20,814 bases of DNA from Welwitschia mirabilis (GCA_051453625.1 JBOZIK010000001.1:117707170-117727983); one strand, 5' to 3'; numbered from the stretch's first letter, positions 9,480 through 19,605 are shown. Made by a program: numbers and translations. The notes: a model not told the origin generated them from the letters alone.

Positions 9480-10445
9480 TAGGAGTGAAAGATATTTCAT
9501 CTTTAAGTGCATCAAAAGCAAGCTAACAAGATTTATCCAAATCAAATTTATCTTCTTTCTCAAGTAATGAGTGAAGGGAATTATATTGTTTTGCATAATC
9601 TTGAATAAAGTGATGATAAAAACCACAATGACTAAGGAAATATTAAACTTGTTTTACATTTACTGGAGGAGTTAGGTTTTTAATGATACTAACTTTTTTA
9701 GAGTCCATTCTAATTTCTTTATTAGAAATATGATGACCTAAGACAATTCCAATTTTCTTCCAACTTAAATGCAAGCCACTAGTAATGCATCTATCAAGGA
9801 CTTTCTCTAATCTTTTTAAGATTTATTTAATGTTTTTACCATAGATTGAGAAGTCATCCATAAAAATTTCTATTGAATTATCTAACATATAAAAAAAGCC
9901 ATTATTACATATTAAAAAGTACTAGAAGCATTGCAAAGTCCAAAAGGCATACGTTTAAAAGCAAAAGTTCCAAAAGATGAAGTAAAAGTAGTTTTATCCT
10001 AATCCTCGCTAGCAATAAAAACTTGATTGTGACTCCTATACCCATTAAGAAAGCAATAAAAAGCATGTACTTGGATTCTATCAAGTATTTGATTGAGGAA
10101 AGGTAAAGGACAATGGTCTTTCTTAGTTACTTTATTTAACTTTCTAAAATTAATACACATTCTCCACTTTCCATCTTTCTTAGGCATTACCATCAAAGAT
10201 CTAACTTACTCACTATCAGTCATGGCATAAATAATTCCATTATCCATTAATTTAATGATTTTATCTTTTAAGACCTATTTAAAAACTGGATTTAGTTTAT
10301 GTTGGGGTTGTCTAATAGGTTTTACATCATCCTCAAGGTAGATTTTATGTTAAACAGTGGAGGTAGGAATGGATGTTAAATATTTGGGGGACCAAGAAAA
10401 TACATTAATCTTAGATTTTAAACATGATATTAAAATTGAATCTTA
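9480..10445 (-). pseudogene. pol: gypsy reverse transcriptase and start of RNase H, Athila-like, broken
   Basis: RT copies element RNA into cDNA inside the particle. The N-terminal part, from about 10445, reads INVFSWSPKYLTSIPTSTV, then HKIYLEDDVKPIRQPQHKLN and MDNGIIYAMTDSE. The core at 9999-10196 includes KWRMCINFRKLNKVTKKDH, PLPFLNQILDRI and FYCFLNGYRSHNQVFIA. After a TAG at 9999-10001 come TTFTSSFGTFAFKRMPFGLC and, past a small frameshift near 9900, the polymerase signature FMDD at 9853-9864, with both Asp intact. The thumb/connection part (GIVLGHHISNKEIRMDSKKV, VNVKQV, FLSHCGFYHHFIQDYAK) leads to DKFDLDKSC and FDALKDEISF at the gap. About ten residues seem deleted before GIVLGH. Several stops lie at expected Trp or Gln positions. 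The open frame at 9366-9626 is a shadow. Confidence 0.9.
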
Positions 10446-10841
10446 TTAAGGGGAAAGATTCTTATTTATTATTAGAGGTTTTTTTTGATCATCACATAGG
10501 AAGATATATTTCAATCTACTTTGTAAAGGACTTAGACCTAAATTTAAATTTTTATTTTTTGTTAAATTTTTATCAAAATTAACTGTCGTTTCAAACTATT
10601 ATCTGAATGACAGTAGTGGATGACCTTCCTCAAAATAAGAAATCTTAGTTTAAACTAGATCTTTTACTTTTGCATAATTTATAGTTTCAGTTTTTCTACT
10701 CTCTTGATTAAAATAGTTAGTTTCTAGATGCTCATAATTAAGTTGATCATTATTGAAAGTTTTTAAGGTTTTTATTTCAAGTAAATAGTCAAACAAGATT
10801 GGCTTATAAAGCATTAACCATTTTTCCTCAAGTAGATGATG
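10446..10841 (-). pseudogene. pol: Protease-RT linker of the gypsy polyprotein, decayed
   Basis: This stretch continues in the same minus-strand frame as the protease (10842-11060) and the RT core (9999-10196), interrupted by stops including two doublets. It has no recognised catalytic motif. Acidic and Asn-rich text such as HLETNYFNQESRK and PLIINKNLSP is what one would expect of the poorly conserved spacer between protease and RT in Athila-like elements. It supports a single continuous gag-pol relic. Confidence 0.55.
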
Positions 10842-11475
10842 CTATAAAAATAAACTAGGCTTAATCTCTCCTTCAACATTTAACTCATTACCTAAATCCT
10901 TTTCAGCGGTGTCAAATACTCTAGTGGTGAACTTCTTATTTCCTAAGTGATATTCCATCATTTCAGTTCTAGTATCGATAATACAATGGGTTGTTGCATA
11001 AAAATCTCTACTTAGGAGTAATGAATAACCTCTGTCATGCTCAACTTCAATTACAACCACATAGGATAGAATGCTTCTTCAATTTGAATTACTAAATCTT
11101 CGACTACTCCTAAAGGTTTTTTTTACTGATGTATTCGCTTATTTTAAGACAATCCTTATAGGCCCAATTCTACTTTCCAATCCAAGTTGTTGACAAATCT
11201 GTGAAGGCATAATATTAATACTTGCTCATTTATCAATTAAAGATTTATTTATTTTTTTGTATCCTTCTAAAGTAACACTAATAGTTGTTTCCCCTAGATC
11301 CTTAAATTTTGGACATTTTTGTAAAACTAAATTAATTATAGATTAGGTTAAGGAGACTTTAGTAGGTATAGTTTATTTCTATTTCCTCCTAATCAGATCT
11401 TTTCACAACTTAGAATATTTAAGATTCTCTAACAAAAATTTCTAAAATGGTAGATTTATGCTTATATTTTTCTTT
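10842..11475 (-). pseudogene. pol: gypsy retropepsin-like aspartic protease, frameshifted
   Basis: The N-terminal approach (YLKALKKNISINLPF, then LENLKYSKL) and CPKFKDLGETTISVTLEGY lead to the active-site region near 11240, where Asp is kept but the following Gly position is a TGA stop (LIDK, stop, ASINIMP). ICQQLGLESRIGPIRIVLK follows. A run of eight T at 11117-11124 marks a frameshift; the text resumes in another frame as PLGVVEDLVIQIEEAFYP, then shifts again to the open frame 10842-11060, with VVIEVEHDRGYSLLLSRDF and ATTHCIIDTR. This LLLxRxFLAT-like block is typical of the Athila protease C-terminus. The enzyme would process the gag-pol polyprotein; it cannot be made here. Confidence 0.85.
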
Positions 11476-12162
11476 AAAGCTTTAAGATATTTATTAAATA
11501 TAGGATTAGTGTTTAATCTATCAAGCCAAGGGGTAGTAGGTTTCTTACTCTTATATTGAGAAGAATTTTTCTTATAATTATTTAAAGGAGAAGGGAAAGT
11601 ATGGTTTGCTAATATTTTAATATCCTCTTCTTCTTCATCATTTTTATCATTTTATGATGTTGAAGCCTCTTAGGTAGAAGGTGCCATATTGTTTTCACTT
11701 CTTGTAATAACCTTACAATCCTTTTTTACTTCATTAGCGTTTGGTATAGGTTGTGTTGCAAGTGATCCTTTTGGTCTTTGATTAGCAAGCAAAGTTTATT
11801 ATAGCACATTAACAAGATTTTGAATGTTTGAATTTGTATTCTCTTGAGATTTCCTTAACCCATCAATGGAATTTATAAGTGAATCATTTTGGTTTTATGA
11901 GTTTGATATGCTTGCTTAATAATTAGAGTTGTTTGTTTGGAAATTTGAGTTATTTATTTAAAGGTTAGTATTCTCAAATCTATTTCTAAATGATTAGAAA
12001 TTAAGATGATTTGCTTAAAAGTTTTCAAATTTGTTTTAAAAGATTAAAAGTTCTATTATTTATTTATCTAGATTGAAGTTGGTTTTGATTTTAATTCTGA
12101 TCTTGATTTTTATTTTGCTTTTGATTTCTAAAATTTGAAGACCTCTAATTAAATGCACACAT
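11476..12162 (-). pseudogene. gag: gag C-terminal linker, Gln/Asn-rich, decayed
   Basis: Downstream of the knuckle the minus strand encodes a Gln/Asn/Lys-rich stretch (NFRNQKQNKNQDQN near 12075-12140). After many stops comes a coiled-coil-like stretch (SIDGLRKSQENTNSNIQNLV) and then TLLANQRPKGSLATQPIPNA, KKDCKVITRS and an acidic run NDKNDEEEEDIK near 11590-11640. Athila-like elements carry exactly such a linker, with a glycine/proline-type QRPxGSLxxxxxxNP block and an ITLRS-like block, between nucleocapsid and protease. Stops fall at several expected Gln positions. A short T-rich block dense in stops near 11900-12060 may carry indels. Confidence 0.7.
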
Positions 12163-12480
12163 CTATTTAGAAATTTTTTTTTTGCACATTGGTAATAAAG
12201 GATAATCCTTTGTTACATGGTAGTTATCTCCATATAAATCACAAGTTGAAACTAGAACTACACTCTTTTCAGTTGCCACCTTAGCATCTAAGATCAGTTG
12301 AGTGTATTTTTCTAATGTTGTAGTGAAATCTTTAATAACATTCATTGGTTCTTTCTCTATTTTTACTTCCTCCTTTTCTTGTTTAATTTCTTTAAGGTCT
12401 TTTATAATTTGTCTTACTATATGATTTTCTTTAGGGGATGGTTTAGGCTATGTCTAACTTGCTTTTACTAATTTTTTTAA
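12163..12480 (-). pseudogene. gag: gypsy nucleocapsid with ruined zinc knuckle
   Basis: The open frame 12163-12345 reads FTTTLEKYTQLILDAKVATE and then CDLYGDNYHVTKDYPLLP. The spacing equals CX2CX4HX4C (12202-12243), but the second and fourth ligands are Tyr instead of Cys; only the first Cys and the His remain. Both changes are what TGT-to-TAT transitions give. In the intact family this knuckle binds element RNA. The knuckle text (GDNYHVTKDYPLLP) is the normal Athila-type sequence otherwise. The stretch above it (12346-12480) is a decayed, stop-containing linker. Confidence 0.8.
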
Positions 12481-13160
12481 CACTTTTCATGCATTCTCTA
12501 TATGAGATTCGTCAAGTTTCATCCACATGAAAAATCTACAAGTTGTTTTCTTTATCTCTTAAATCCATTATAAAATTAATCTACTAATTCTTCTTAAGTA
12601 AAAGTGTCTATAGGATTATAATGTATGGCAATAAAAAATCTCTTATAAGTGAAGGCATAATCTTCATTAGGTTGTTGTTGGAAATTAGTTACTTCTTTCT
12701 TTCTTTTCCCTATGGTTGTCTTACTCATAAATCCTTTTATAAATGCATCTTGAACTTGATTCTATGTTTTAAAAATTTTATGTGAAATAGTTTTTGACCA
12801 TAGATTAGCGTTTTCTTTTAGAGTGACTAGAAAAATAACCATATAAATACAATCACTAATTCATTTTTTACCATTTCTAGAAGTAAGGCATTTAAATTTC
12901 TTAATTTGATATCATCACCAGAAATTAAGTTAAAAAGGTTTTGGATTTCATGTTTTTTATTTGATATAAGTTCTTTAAGGGTGATATTAGGATTAAGATT
13001 TACAAGGGTAGTAGTAAAGGTTCTGATAATAATAGGGAAATTAGATGAAGCAACCTATTTTTGTTTTTACAATGAATTTAACGTTGTAATAAAATAATTT
13101 TCTTCTAAATTTTCTTGTAGACTATCTTTTGAAACATTTTCTTTTAAGAAATTAAATTCT
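12481..13160 (-). pseudogene. gag: gypsy gag capsid domain (Retrotrans_gag type), broken
   Basis: From about 13160 down, the minus strand reads EFNFLKENVSKDSLQENLEE, then TTTLVNLNPNITLKELISN and IQNLFNLISGDDIKLRN. A frameshift near 12835-12855 is followed by VTLKENANLWSKTISHKIF, NQVQDAFIKGFMSK, KKEVTNFQQQPNEDYAFTYK and a F..EELVD.FYNGFKR block ending KQLVDFSCG. The order and spacing (substrate-like LF/LK-NAxxW, FQQ.PNE.., FYNGL, R.LVD..CG) are those of the plant gypsy capsid. Stops lie at several expected Gln, Trp or Arg positions. The true start is not clear; no convincing initiator ATG is visible upstream. A plus-strand open frame at 12906-13097 is a shadow. Confidence 0.8.
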
Positions 13161-13370
13161 AAAATAATAAATGTAGAGAAATATTCTTACTAAATTTTTG
13201 AAATATTTTGCATATGGGGTGTGCGTACCTAGGTTAATTTCATAGTTAATCAAACCTTCTTAGATATTTTCTTTTATGAACAAGCATTATTTTTGATATT
13301 TCACCTTTTTACTAGTATTTACCATGTCCTAGCATGCTCAGTTCTATTTTAGTGTGCACTGTCTCTATTA

Positions 13371-13382
13371 TTATCCAGATAA
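13371..13382. repeat. Palindromic leader motif, copy 1
   Basis: ttatccagataa, followed by acttggacaac. It aligns with the stronger copies at 13485, 13574 and 14754 and their downstream gtggatga-like tail. Confidence 0.55.
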
Positions 13383-13484
13383 TATACTTGGACAACAACA
13401 TGCACGAAAAAACTAAAAACCAAAAATGTAGAAAAATAGAATTTCAAAATAACATAAAATAAAAACAGGCAATCATCCTCTTAG

Positions 13485-13496
13485 TCATCTGGATGA
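13485..13496. repeat. Palindromic leader motif, copy 2
   Basis: tcatctggatga, followed by tagagtggacaata. It is a perfect palindrome except for the central TG. Confidence 0.75.
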
Positions 13497-13573
13497 TAGA
13501 GTGGACAATAAGAAAATCCTAATTCTTAAGAAAGGTAAAAACCCTAAGGTACACAAGCCATTATTTCTGCGTG

Positions 13574-13585
13574 TCATCTGGATGA
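13574..13585. repeat. Palindromic leader motif, copy 3
   Basis: tcatctggatga again, identical to the copy at 13485, followed by tgaggtagatgacaac. The tail contains a further gatga unit. Confidence 0.75.
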
Positions 13586-14753
13586 TGAGGTAGATGACAA
13601 CACATTTATTTCAGAATGTAGAACAAAAACTATGAAAATAAAAATCTTATATTTCTACTAAAAAAATACAACACTACTGTAAGTGAATATCCAAACTGAA
13701 ATTCGAAGCATTACCTAAGAGACAATAATCGTCAAAATCCAAGCAACCTTCCCTAACAACAATGTCGAGATGTTGTAGTGCGTATTTGTGTAAACGTTAT
13801 GTCCTCAAATAGATCTTGTAAATTATAAATATATATAGATTTTGCACAACATAATATAGTAATATAGATGAAAGTAACTCAATGTTGTATTCTCATTAAA
13901 GATGTAGATGAAAAGAAAGAGAATTAATTTCAAAAATGAAACACTATGTATCCTTAGAGTAGACTATAAAAATAATGCAAAAATAACAATGCAAATATAC
14001 TATGCAAATGAAATGTAGGTCTAAACTAAATGCAACTTCTATACAATTACAAAATTAACCTTTCATAGAAATTGACCCTGTATAATCTAGAGTAATCAAG
14101 AAAAATTATCACTAGATCAAAACCAATCTAAGCTATCAGTTATGCTAAAGAGATAATGAAAACAATGCGAATTTAATCTAGGAAATGAAATACAACGCAT
14201 CTAAACTAAGAATGTCAATCTTAACAAAGGTTTCCCTTATGATCTATATCATCAAAGAAGTGGTCATAGAATCAAAAGCAACATAAACCATAAGGGACAT
14301 GCACAAAATAAAAGTTATGAAAATAAAAATAGAGTTTGGATTAAAAGTGAATTAATATCCATGTTACAAAGGAGCATCACCTCAATGAAGGATACGTAGC
14401 CTAACACCAAGGAAGATATGACCTCTAGTCCTTCGATATTTTGTCATGAAAATTTCTAGTGCAAATGAAGATAAAAAATTAGAGTTAAAGGCCAAGGAGG
14501 TATTTATCACAAAATAGACTATAAAATTAGAAAATACTAACAAGCACATGAACAACCCTAATAATCACATAAGAAAGTATGAGATAAATGGTTAGATATT
14601 TGTGAAGTTTAATAAAGCATTTATCTCAGTGTCATCATGATGGTTGTCTAAATGTCACACAAGATGATGCCACCTCATAAGAATTCCAAATTAGATACTA
14701 GATTGATCTAATCAACATCCTCCTTATATTAAGTGTTTTTATCATCTGTACAG

Positions 14754-14765
14754 TCGTCCAGATGA
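14754..14765. repeat. Palindromic leader motif, copy 4
   Basis: tcgtccagatga, followed by taaggtggatgatag. The centre is CA where copies 2 and 3 have TG. A related but weaker form, tcatcatgatgg, lies at 14632-14643. Confidence 0.7.
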
Positions 14766-14948
14766 TAAGGTGGATGATAGGCTTTTGTAGAGTTTTTTAT
14801 GTATCATATTAGCCTCTTATTTATAGGATTTTTGCTTTAGATAATAAATAGTATAAATTGCTAAAAATTTTGTAAAATCTAATGGGTATTGCATGTTTTT
14901 ATATCATTCCTCTTAGCTCTTCATTAATGTCGAAATTCAGCATAAACT

Positions 14949-16335
14949 TGTCTAATGTCCTTCAAAACTACTTAAAATACCCTATCAAATACATACAATC
15001 TGACAACACAACAATCAGCAAACCCACATATAACTGAGATGCTCCTCATAAGGTAGCACTTCCTTTCCCTCATGGATTATAATAAATCAAAAATAAAATG
15101 TGCTTCTAAGTACTTATGGAAGTACATCCATATAAGGGTTATCTTACAATATGGAATTCTAAACAAGAAATCTCAAGAATAATATCATGTAATGGACAAT
15201 AATAAATGTATTTAAAAGTCTAATAGTCCTACAATTAAATTACCAATAATAAGGACAAAATGAGAAAATGATAATACTGAATGAGGTTACTTTGATGGAA
15301 TGCTTGAGTTGTTCTTGTTATAGTCACTCAAAAGTATTTATGATCAAAGTAATGTAGCTAAAAGAGTTAATGATTAAGCAATGTATTCATTAAATGATCC
15401 TCTTCATTAAGGNNNNNNNNNNNNNNNNNNNNNNNNNNNNNNNNNNNNNNNNNNNNNNNNNNNNNNNNNNNNNNNNNNNNNNNNNNNNNNNNNNNNNNNN
15501 NNNNNNNNNNNNNNNNNNNNNNNNNNNNNNNNNNNNNNNNNNNNNNNNNNNNNNNNNNNNNNNNNNNNNNNNNNNNNNNNNNNNNNNNNNNNNNNNNNNN
15601 NNNNNNNNNNNNNNNNNNNNNNNNNNNNNNNNNNNNNNNNNNNNNNNNNNNNNNNNNNNNNNNNNNNNNNNNNNNNNNNNNNNNNNNNNNNNNNNNNNNN
15701 NNNNNNNNNNNNNNNNNNNNNNNNNNNNNNNNNNNNNNNNNNNNNNNNNNNNNNNNNNNNNNNNNNNNNNNNNNNNNNNNNNNNNNNNNNNNNNNNNNNN
15801 NNNNNNNNNNNNNNNNNNNNNNNNNNNNNNNNNNNNNNNNNNNNNNNNNNNNNNNNNNNNNNNNNNNNNNNNNNNNNNNNNNNNNNNNNNNNNNNNNNNN
15901 NNNNNNNNNNNNNNNNNNNNNNNNNNNNNNNNNNNNNNNNNNNNNNNNNNNNNNNNNNNNNNNNNNNNNNNNNNNNNNNNNNNNNNNNNNNNNNNNNNNN
16001 NNNNNNNNNNNNNNNNNNNNNNNNNNNNNNNNNNNNNNNNNNNATTTATTTAATGGCTCTTTTATTTTTCATCATTTTTTTTAGAATAGATGTCTTTTTC
16101 ATAGTAAACGTATTTGTAAGGTAGACATCTTGACCCTAAAAGATGTCTTTGATCAAACTGCCTAGATTTCAATTATGTCTGTCCTTCATGAATTCTAAGC
16201 TAAAGCTTTTGTGTACTTTAAGGTTTAACTAACTTGATCCTATTTGCAATTCAGTGTTCTCTAATTTTTTTAGTCTACACATTAGACATATTACATTTAA
16301 CAAGTGGAATCATTAAATCTAGTATTTCACCAACA
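14949..16335 (-). repeat. 5' LTR of the gypsy-like element (right copy)
   Basis: This copy is homologous to 5919-7100 in the same orientation. Shared landmarks include ctaatagtcctac, tttgatggaat near 15290, gtagac..ccctaaaag-like text after the gap, and aacttgatcctattt. On the minus strand it starts TGTTGGTGAAAT at 16335 with no polypurine tract outside it, as expected for a 5' LTR. A 631-N gap (15413-16043) replaces what is only about 170 bases in the left copy. The inner end is placed at TGTCTA (14949) and is uncertain. Confidence 0.7.
15413..16043. other. Assembly gap (631 N) inside the right LTR
   Basis: A run of N in the U3 part of the right LTR. The open frame that spans it is an artefact of N residues. 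Confidence 0.98.
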
Positions 16336-17584
16336 TTATAAAAATAGAATCATGCATTGAATTAATTAGTAAGCTTATGCTATTGATGACTTTCTAATCA
16401 ATGGGATTGTGTATGGGATTAGAATGGAAATAGAAAGACAACAACTAATTCCTACTATTACTATAGCCTAATTTACATTAATATGCAGAAAAATCAAGTT
16501 ATACTACTTAAAGAAATAAAAAAATAAGAAATAAATCAATAATATAAAAGAACTTGGCTATTGTAACTTAAGCATCATAACAACAAGGAAACCTCAAAGG
16601 AATGGCTTATCATGAAACCAAATTAAAGTCACCTAGAAGACAAAATACCAAAGCTTTATGGAATTTACAATGATGATTACAAGTGAAGTATACTACAAGT
16701 TACTTGGACTTAAGCTTATTTGCATCTAATTCCTAATTCTTCCATTGATTAACCCTATTTTTCAATGTAACAAGGGATTTCATGTAGTGAATATAGAATT
16801 CGATTACAAAGTTAGGAATCCTTATCTTTACATTAATTTTGGTAAGACAATTTGGTCCTGTTACATGATTGTTGCTTGAGTGATAATGGTAGAATAGCTG
16901 TTTCGATCCTTATCATACATTTATTGCTACCTATTGTAATACCTATTATAACATAATAGAATAGTTCTTTTGGTCCTTATTGATTTACTGATAGATTATG
17001 AATGATGTCTTTTGTAGTGTTTATTACTAAGTGATAAACTTATTATATAGTTATCATTGGGAAATAGATTTGGATTTTAGTTTTCTTACATAGCTATTTA
17101 TTCCCACGTGCTTAAAGTATAAATACATTATTACTAGTTTATTACCTAATGATAGAGATTAATATTGTACTTTATTGCATTGTGCTAGGTTTGTTCCTTC
17201 TTCTATCACACTATCATAATCTTATTTATTGCTAATTTATTTACCCTATAGTAACTACACATATTCATTATAACTGTGAGATTTAGTCACAAGTCTATCA
17301 TGCAATAATGGACCTAACAACAAGAAAAATAACTTTGTTTTTAATAAATTTTCTTATTTTAGTGCATTAAACCTGTTACATCATAAATTAAACATTTTTA
17401 TCTATTTTGCAATGAATTTTAGTATGAATTATAGTGAAATATGTGAAAATTTACCTTACAAGACATGTATTTTCAATGTTGCATCACAACTCTCTTTCCA
17501 ACTAATGATGGTCCCTTTGTTATAATTTAATTTTTTTATAAAAACAAAAACAAAGAGACATGTTTTTGAACAAAATTTTTTTTC
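16336..17584. other. AT-rich flank without recognisable genes
   Basis: No protein domain is visible. A loose internal duplication occurs: gtagaatagctgtttcgatc (about 16890) against atagaatagttcttttggtc (about 16957), each followed by cttat. A CACGTG at 17105-17110 lies 7 bp before TATAAATA at 17118-17125, but no gene follows, so no promoter is called. Confidence 0.5.
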
Positions 17585-17599
17585 TTTATTAGTTTCAAA

Positions 17600-18760
17600 A
17601 AGTGAATTACATCAGGGAGTACAATTTAGAGTTCTATGTCCTTTGAGTCCTCTCCTTTAGTAGGGGAAGAAGGACTAGTAGGTCTACCTAGTTCAAGGCT
17701 TGAGTGCATCTGTATCTCTCTTACCGTCCTTATTAGATCAATGAGGCACATATCTATTATATAAACCTAAATATAAAGCTATTGAACCTATTCCTAAAGT
17801 ATGTAAAAGTGCTCTATTAAAAATATCAGTAGAAAAGCATCTTCTTGAGTGCCTTGTAGACACTAAGGTTGTGCCTCTCCTATAATAATTAAGTGAATTT
17901 AAGAAATTTCTTTAATAGTCAAAGTAAAAAGGTGTATAAGAGCTTCCTTAATAGGTACTGACACATTTTTAATTCTCAAAATGCCATCCATTAGAAAGGG
18001 AAAAGCTAAGATAACTGATGGCTAGATGGCATATTTCATAAATTTTAATATACAATAGGATAAATTGTAAGGATTAGCATTTACATGGGAAATAACTAGC
18101 CTAGCATGAAAAGTCATTAAATTTGCAACATGAGTAGTGAAATGAATATTTAATGCTACTAATTTGAAAAAGAATTAATGTAGTGGGGCTAGTATTTAAA
18201 TGAAGAGCCCTTTTTCATGCTAAAGTAGCCTCTTCTAAACAAATTTCTTCCATAGTCAATGCCCTAAAAATTTAATTTTCTATTCGCTACTACCATAGTC
18301 TATATACAAATGGGCTCTTTCATTAGAAATATTAAATTTTTCATGGCTAAAATCCTTAATAATTTTAATGTCTATTGAACTAGCTTATATCTAATGACAA
18401 TTTCTCAATTTAGATAATTAAGATCTTCAATGATGCTAGTATATCTATAATGGAAAGTCATTTTTCAATACAAATATCTAACTTGAATGGGGTATAATTC
18501 CCTGTGGGAAGAATGTATAGAACAAAGTAGTCCATGGTGGATCAAATTTTGAATGATGCTAGGTTGTACAATCTCTAGCCACACACTATAATCTCTCTCA
18601 GAAATGATGATGGTTTTCTAAAATATCTTTCTTTTAGCTTTGGTTTTCTTTAACGTGCTTCTTAGGAGCTGATAAGGATTATTGAGCTTAAGTAGCCTCA
18701 ATAGTGGTAGTACTTCTAGCTAAAGTTCTGAGACTGTATGCAGGTTTTTTTAGCTTTAAG
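17600..18760 (-). pseudogene. Unidentified coding relic, possibly a plant transposon protein
   Basis: The minus strand holds adjacent open stretches separated by single stops. One frame reads 35 codons (18025-18126+, NLMTFHARLVISHVNANPYN), a stop at 18022-18024, then 40 codons (17902-18021, PSVILAFPFLMDGILRIKN, IKEALIHLFTLTIKEI), and after more stops LIRTVREIQMHSSLELGRP with a Ser/Pro/Lys tail near 17640-17720. Upstream, in other frames, are a Lys-rich start (SAPKKHVKEN) and MDYFVLYILPTGNYTPF. A basic N-terminus, a globular middle and a Ser/Pro tail recall the capsid-like or 'putative plant transposon protein' ORFs of plant retroelements, but I cannot name a domain. It lies outside the gypsy LTRs, so it is a separate relic. 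Confidence 0.35.
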
Positions 18761-19322
18761 AGAATAAAAAATTATTAGAAAATCCTTTCATGTTACAAAA
18801 TTTTAAAGAATAATAAAATAATATGGAGAAATTTAAAGGAACTCAGAGAAAATTCACTAGATTTATTTGGTAACTATTCTTTATCAAATTAGGATTCAAA
18901 TAAAGTTGGATCTTAGGCTAAACTTTGAGGGATGTGACATAAATATTAAATGGTTGAGAAAATCCCTATAAAATTCTGATTTAGACATTTTTAAGAATAG
19001 AAATTAAAAAAATATGGTAGAAATATAGACTAGGGACTTACTTGCATGGTAGAGATTCCTTTCATGTTGATTTGCAGGCAAAATGGTGATATTTAATAAG
19101 GAATCATGGTTTTCTCACAGAGTGCTAGAAGTTTACATCATACGAGTAGGGTAAAAATATAATTTATTTATCCATTTTAATAATTTATTAAAACCTAACA
19201 TTGCATCGTAGCATAATGGCCTTATGACAAAGCTTTTAAGTGGTATTGGTCCAACTGTCATAGAGTAATATACCTACAATAGCTAGATAAAATTAGATTT
19301 TTTAGCTGTTGAAGCATGATGA

Positions 19323-19494
19323 NNNNNNNNNNNNNNNNNNNNNNNNNNNNNNNNNNNNNNNNNNNNNNNNNNNNNNNNNNNNNNNNNNNNNNNNNNNNNN
19401 NNNNNNNNNNNNNNNNNNNNNNNNNNNNNNNNNNNNNNNNNNNNNNNNNNNNNNNNNNNNNNNNNNNNNNNNNNNNNNNNNNNNNNNNNNNNNN
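19323..19494. other. Assembly gap (172 N)
   Basis: A run of N shortly before an AT microsatellite. Three nominal open frames across it consist almost wholly of N and are not genes. Confidence 0.98.
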
Positions 19495-19553
19495 TTCTCT
19501 CATATAATTAATCATTTATCTAATAACTATCATGCAATGATAGCATTATGATA

Positions 19554-19570
19554 TTATTATTATTATTTTA

Positions 19571-19605
<35 letters not shown>
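19554..19605. repeat. Microsatellites: (TTA)n then (TA)15
   Basis: A short ATT/TTA run at about 19554-19568 is followed, after a brief interruption, by an uninterrupted TA dinucleotide run at 19576-19605. It is a typical plant AT-rich simple repeat and is likely length-polymorphic. Confidence 0.95.

Larger units (their letters stand above)
13161..14948 (-). other. 5' leader of the gypsy-like element
   Basis: Between the 5' LTR and gag lies about 1.8 kb without coding content. It is A-rich and contains at least four dispersed copies of a palindromic motif. Long leaders are known in Athila/Tat elements. I cannot identify a strong primer-binding site next to the LTR end. Confidence 0.5.
5919..16335 (-). 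mobile_element. Ty3/gypsy LTR retrotransposon relic, Athila/Tat-like
   Basis: Two diverged same-orientation copies of one long repeat flank a region that holds, on the minus strand, gag, protease and RT in the gypsy order. The right copy is the 5' LTR, with spacer outside it. The left copy is the 3' LTR, with a polypurine tract on its inner side. The protease and RT text (LLLSRDFYATTHCIIDTR; KWRMCINFRKLNKVTKKDH) matches the Athila/Tat branch by eye. Total length of about 10.4 kb suits that group, but four gaps lie inside. Integrase is not seen. No convincing target-site duplication was found: ttata at 16336-16340 against atgta at 5914-5918. It is also possible that the LTRs and the coding relic belong to different nested elements. 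Confidence 0.7.

Noticed and set aside
12906-13097. Plus-strand open frame of 63 codons
   Set aside because: It is antisense to the gypsy gag relic, which shows capsid motifs on the minus strand.
14918-14935. Possible tRNA-Asp type primer-binding site next to the right LTR
   Set aside because: Only about 9 of 18 bases agree with the usual Athila-type site, although most other differences are transitions. It also lies about 14 bp from the assumed LTR end, so the match is too weak to call.
17105-17125. G-box (CACGTG) followed by a TATA box
   Set aside because: The 7-bp spacing is unusually short and no gene or transcript-like structure follows; both motifs are expected by chance in AT-rich DNA.
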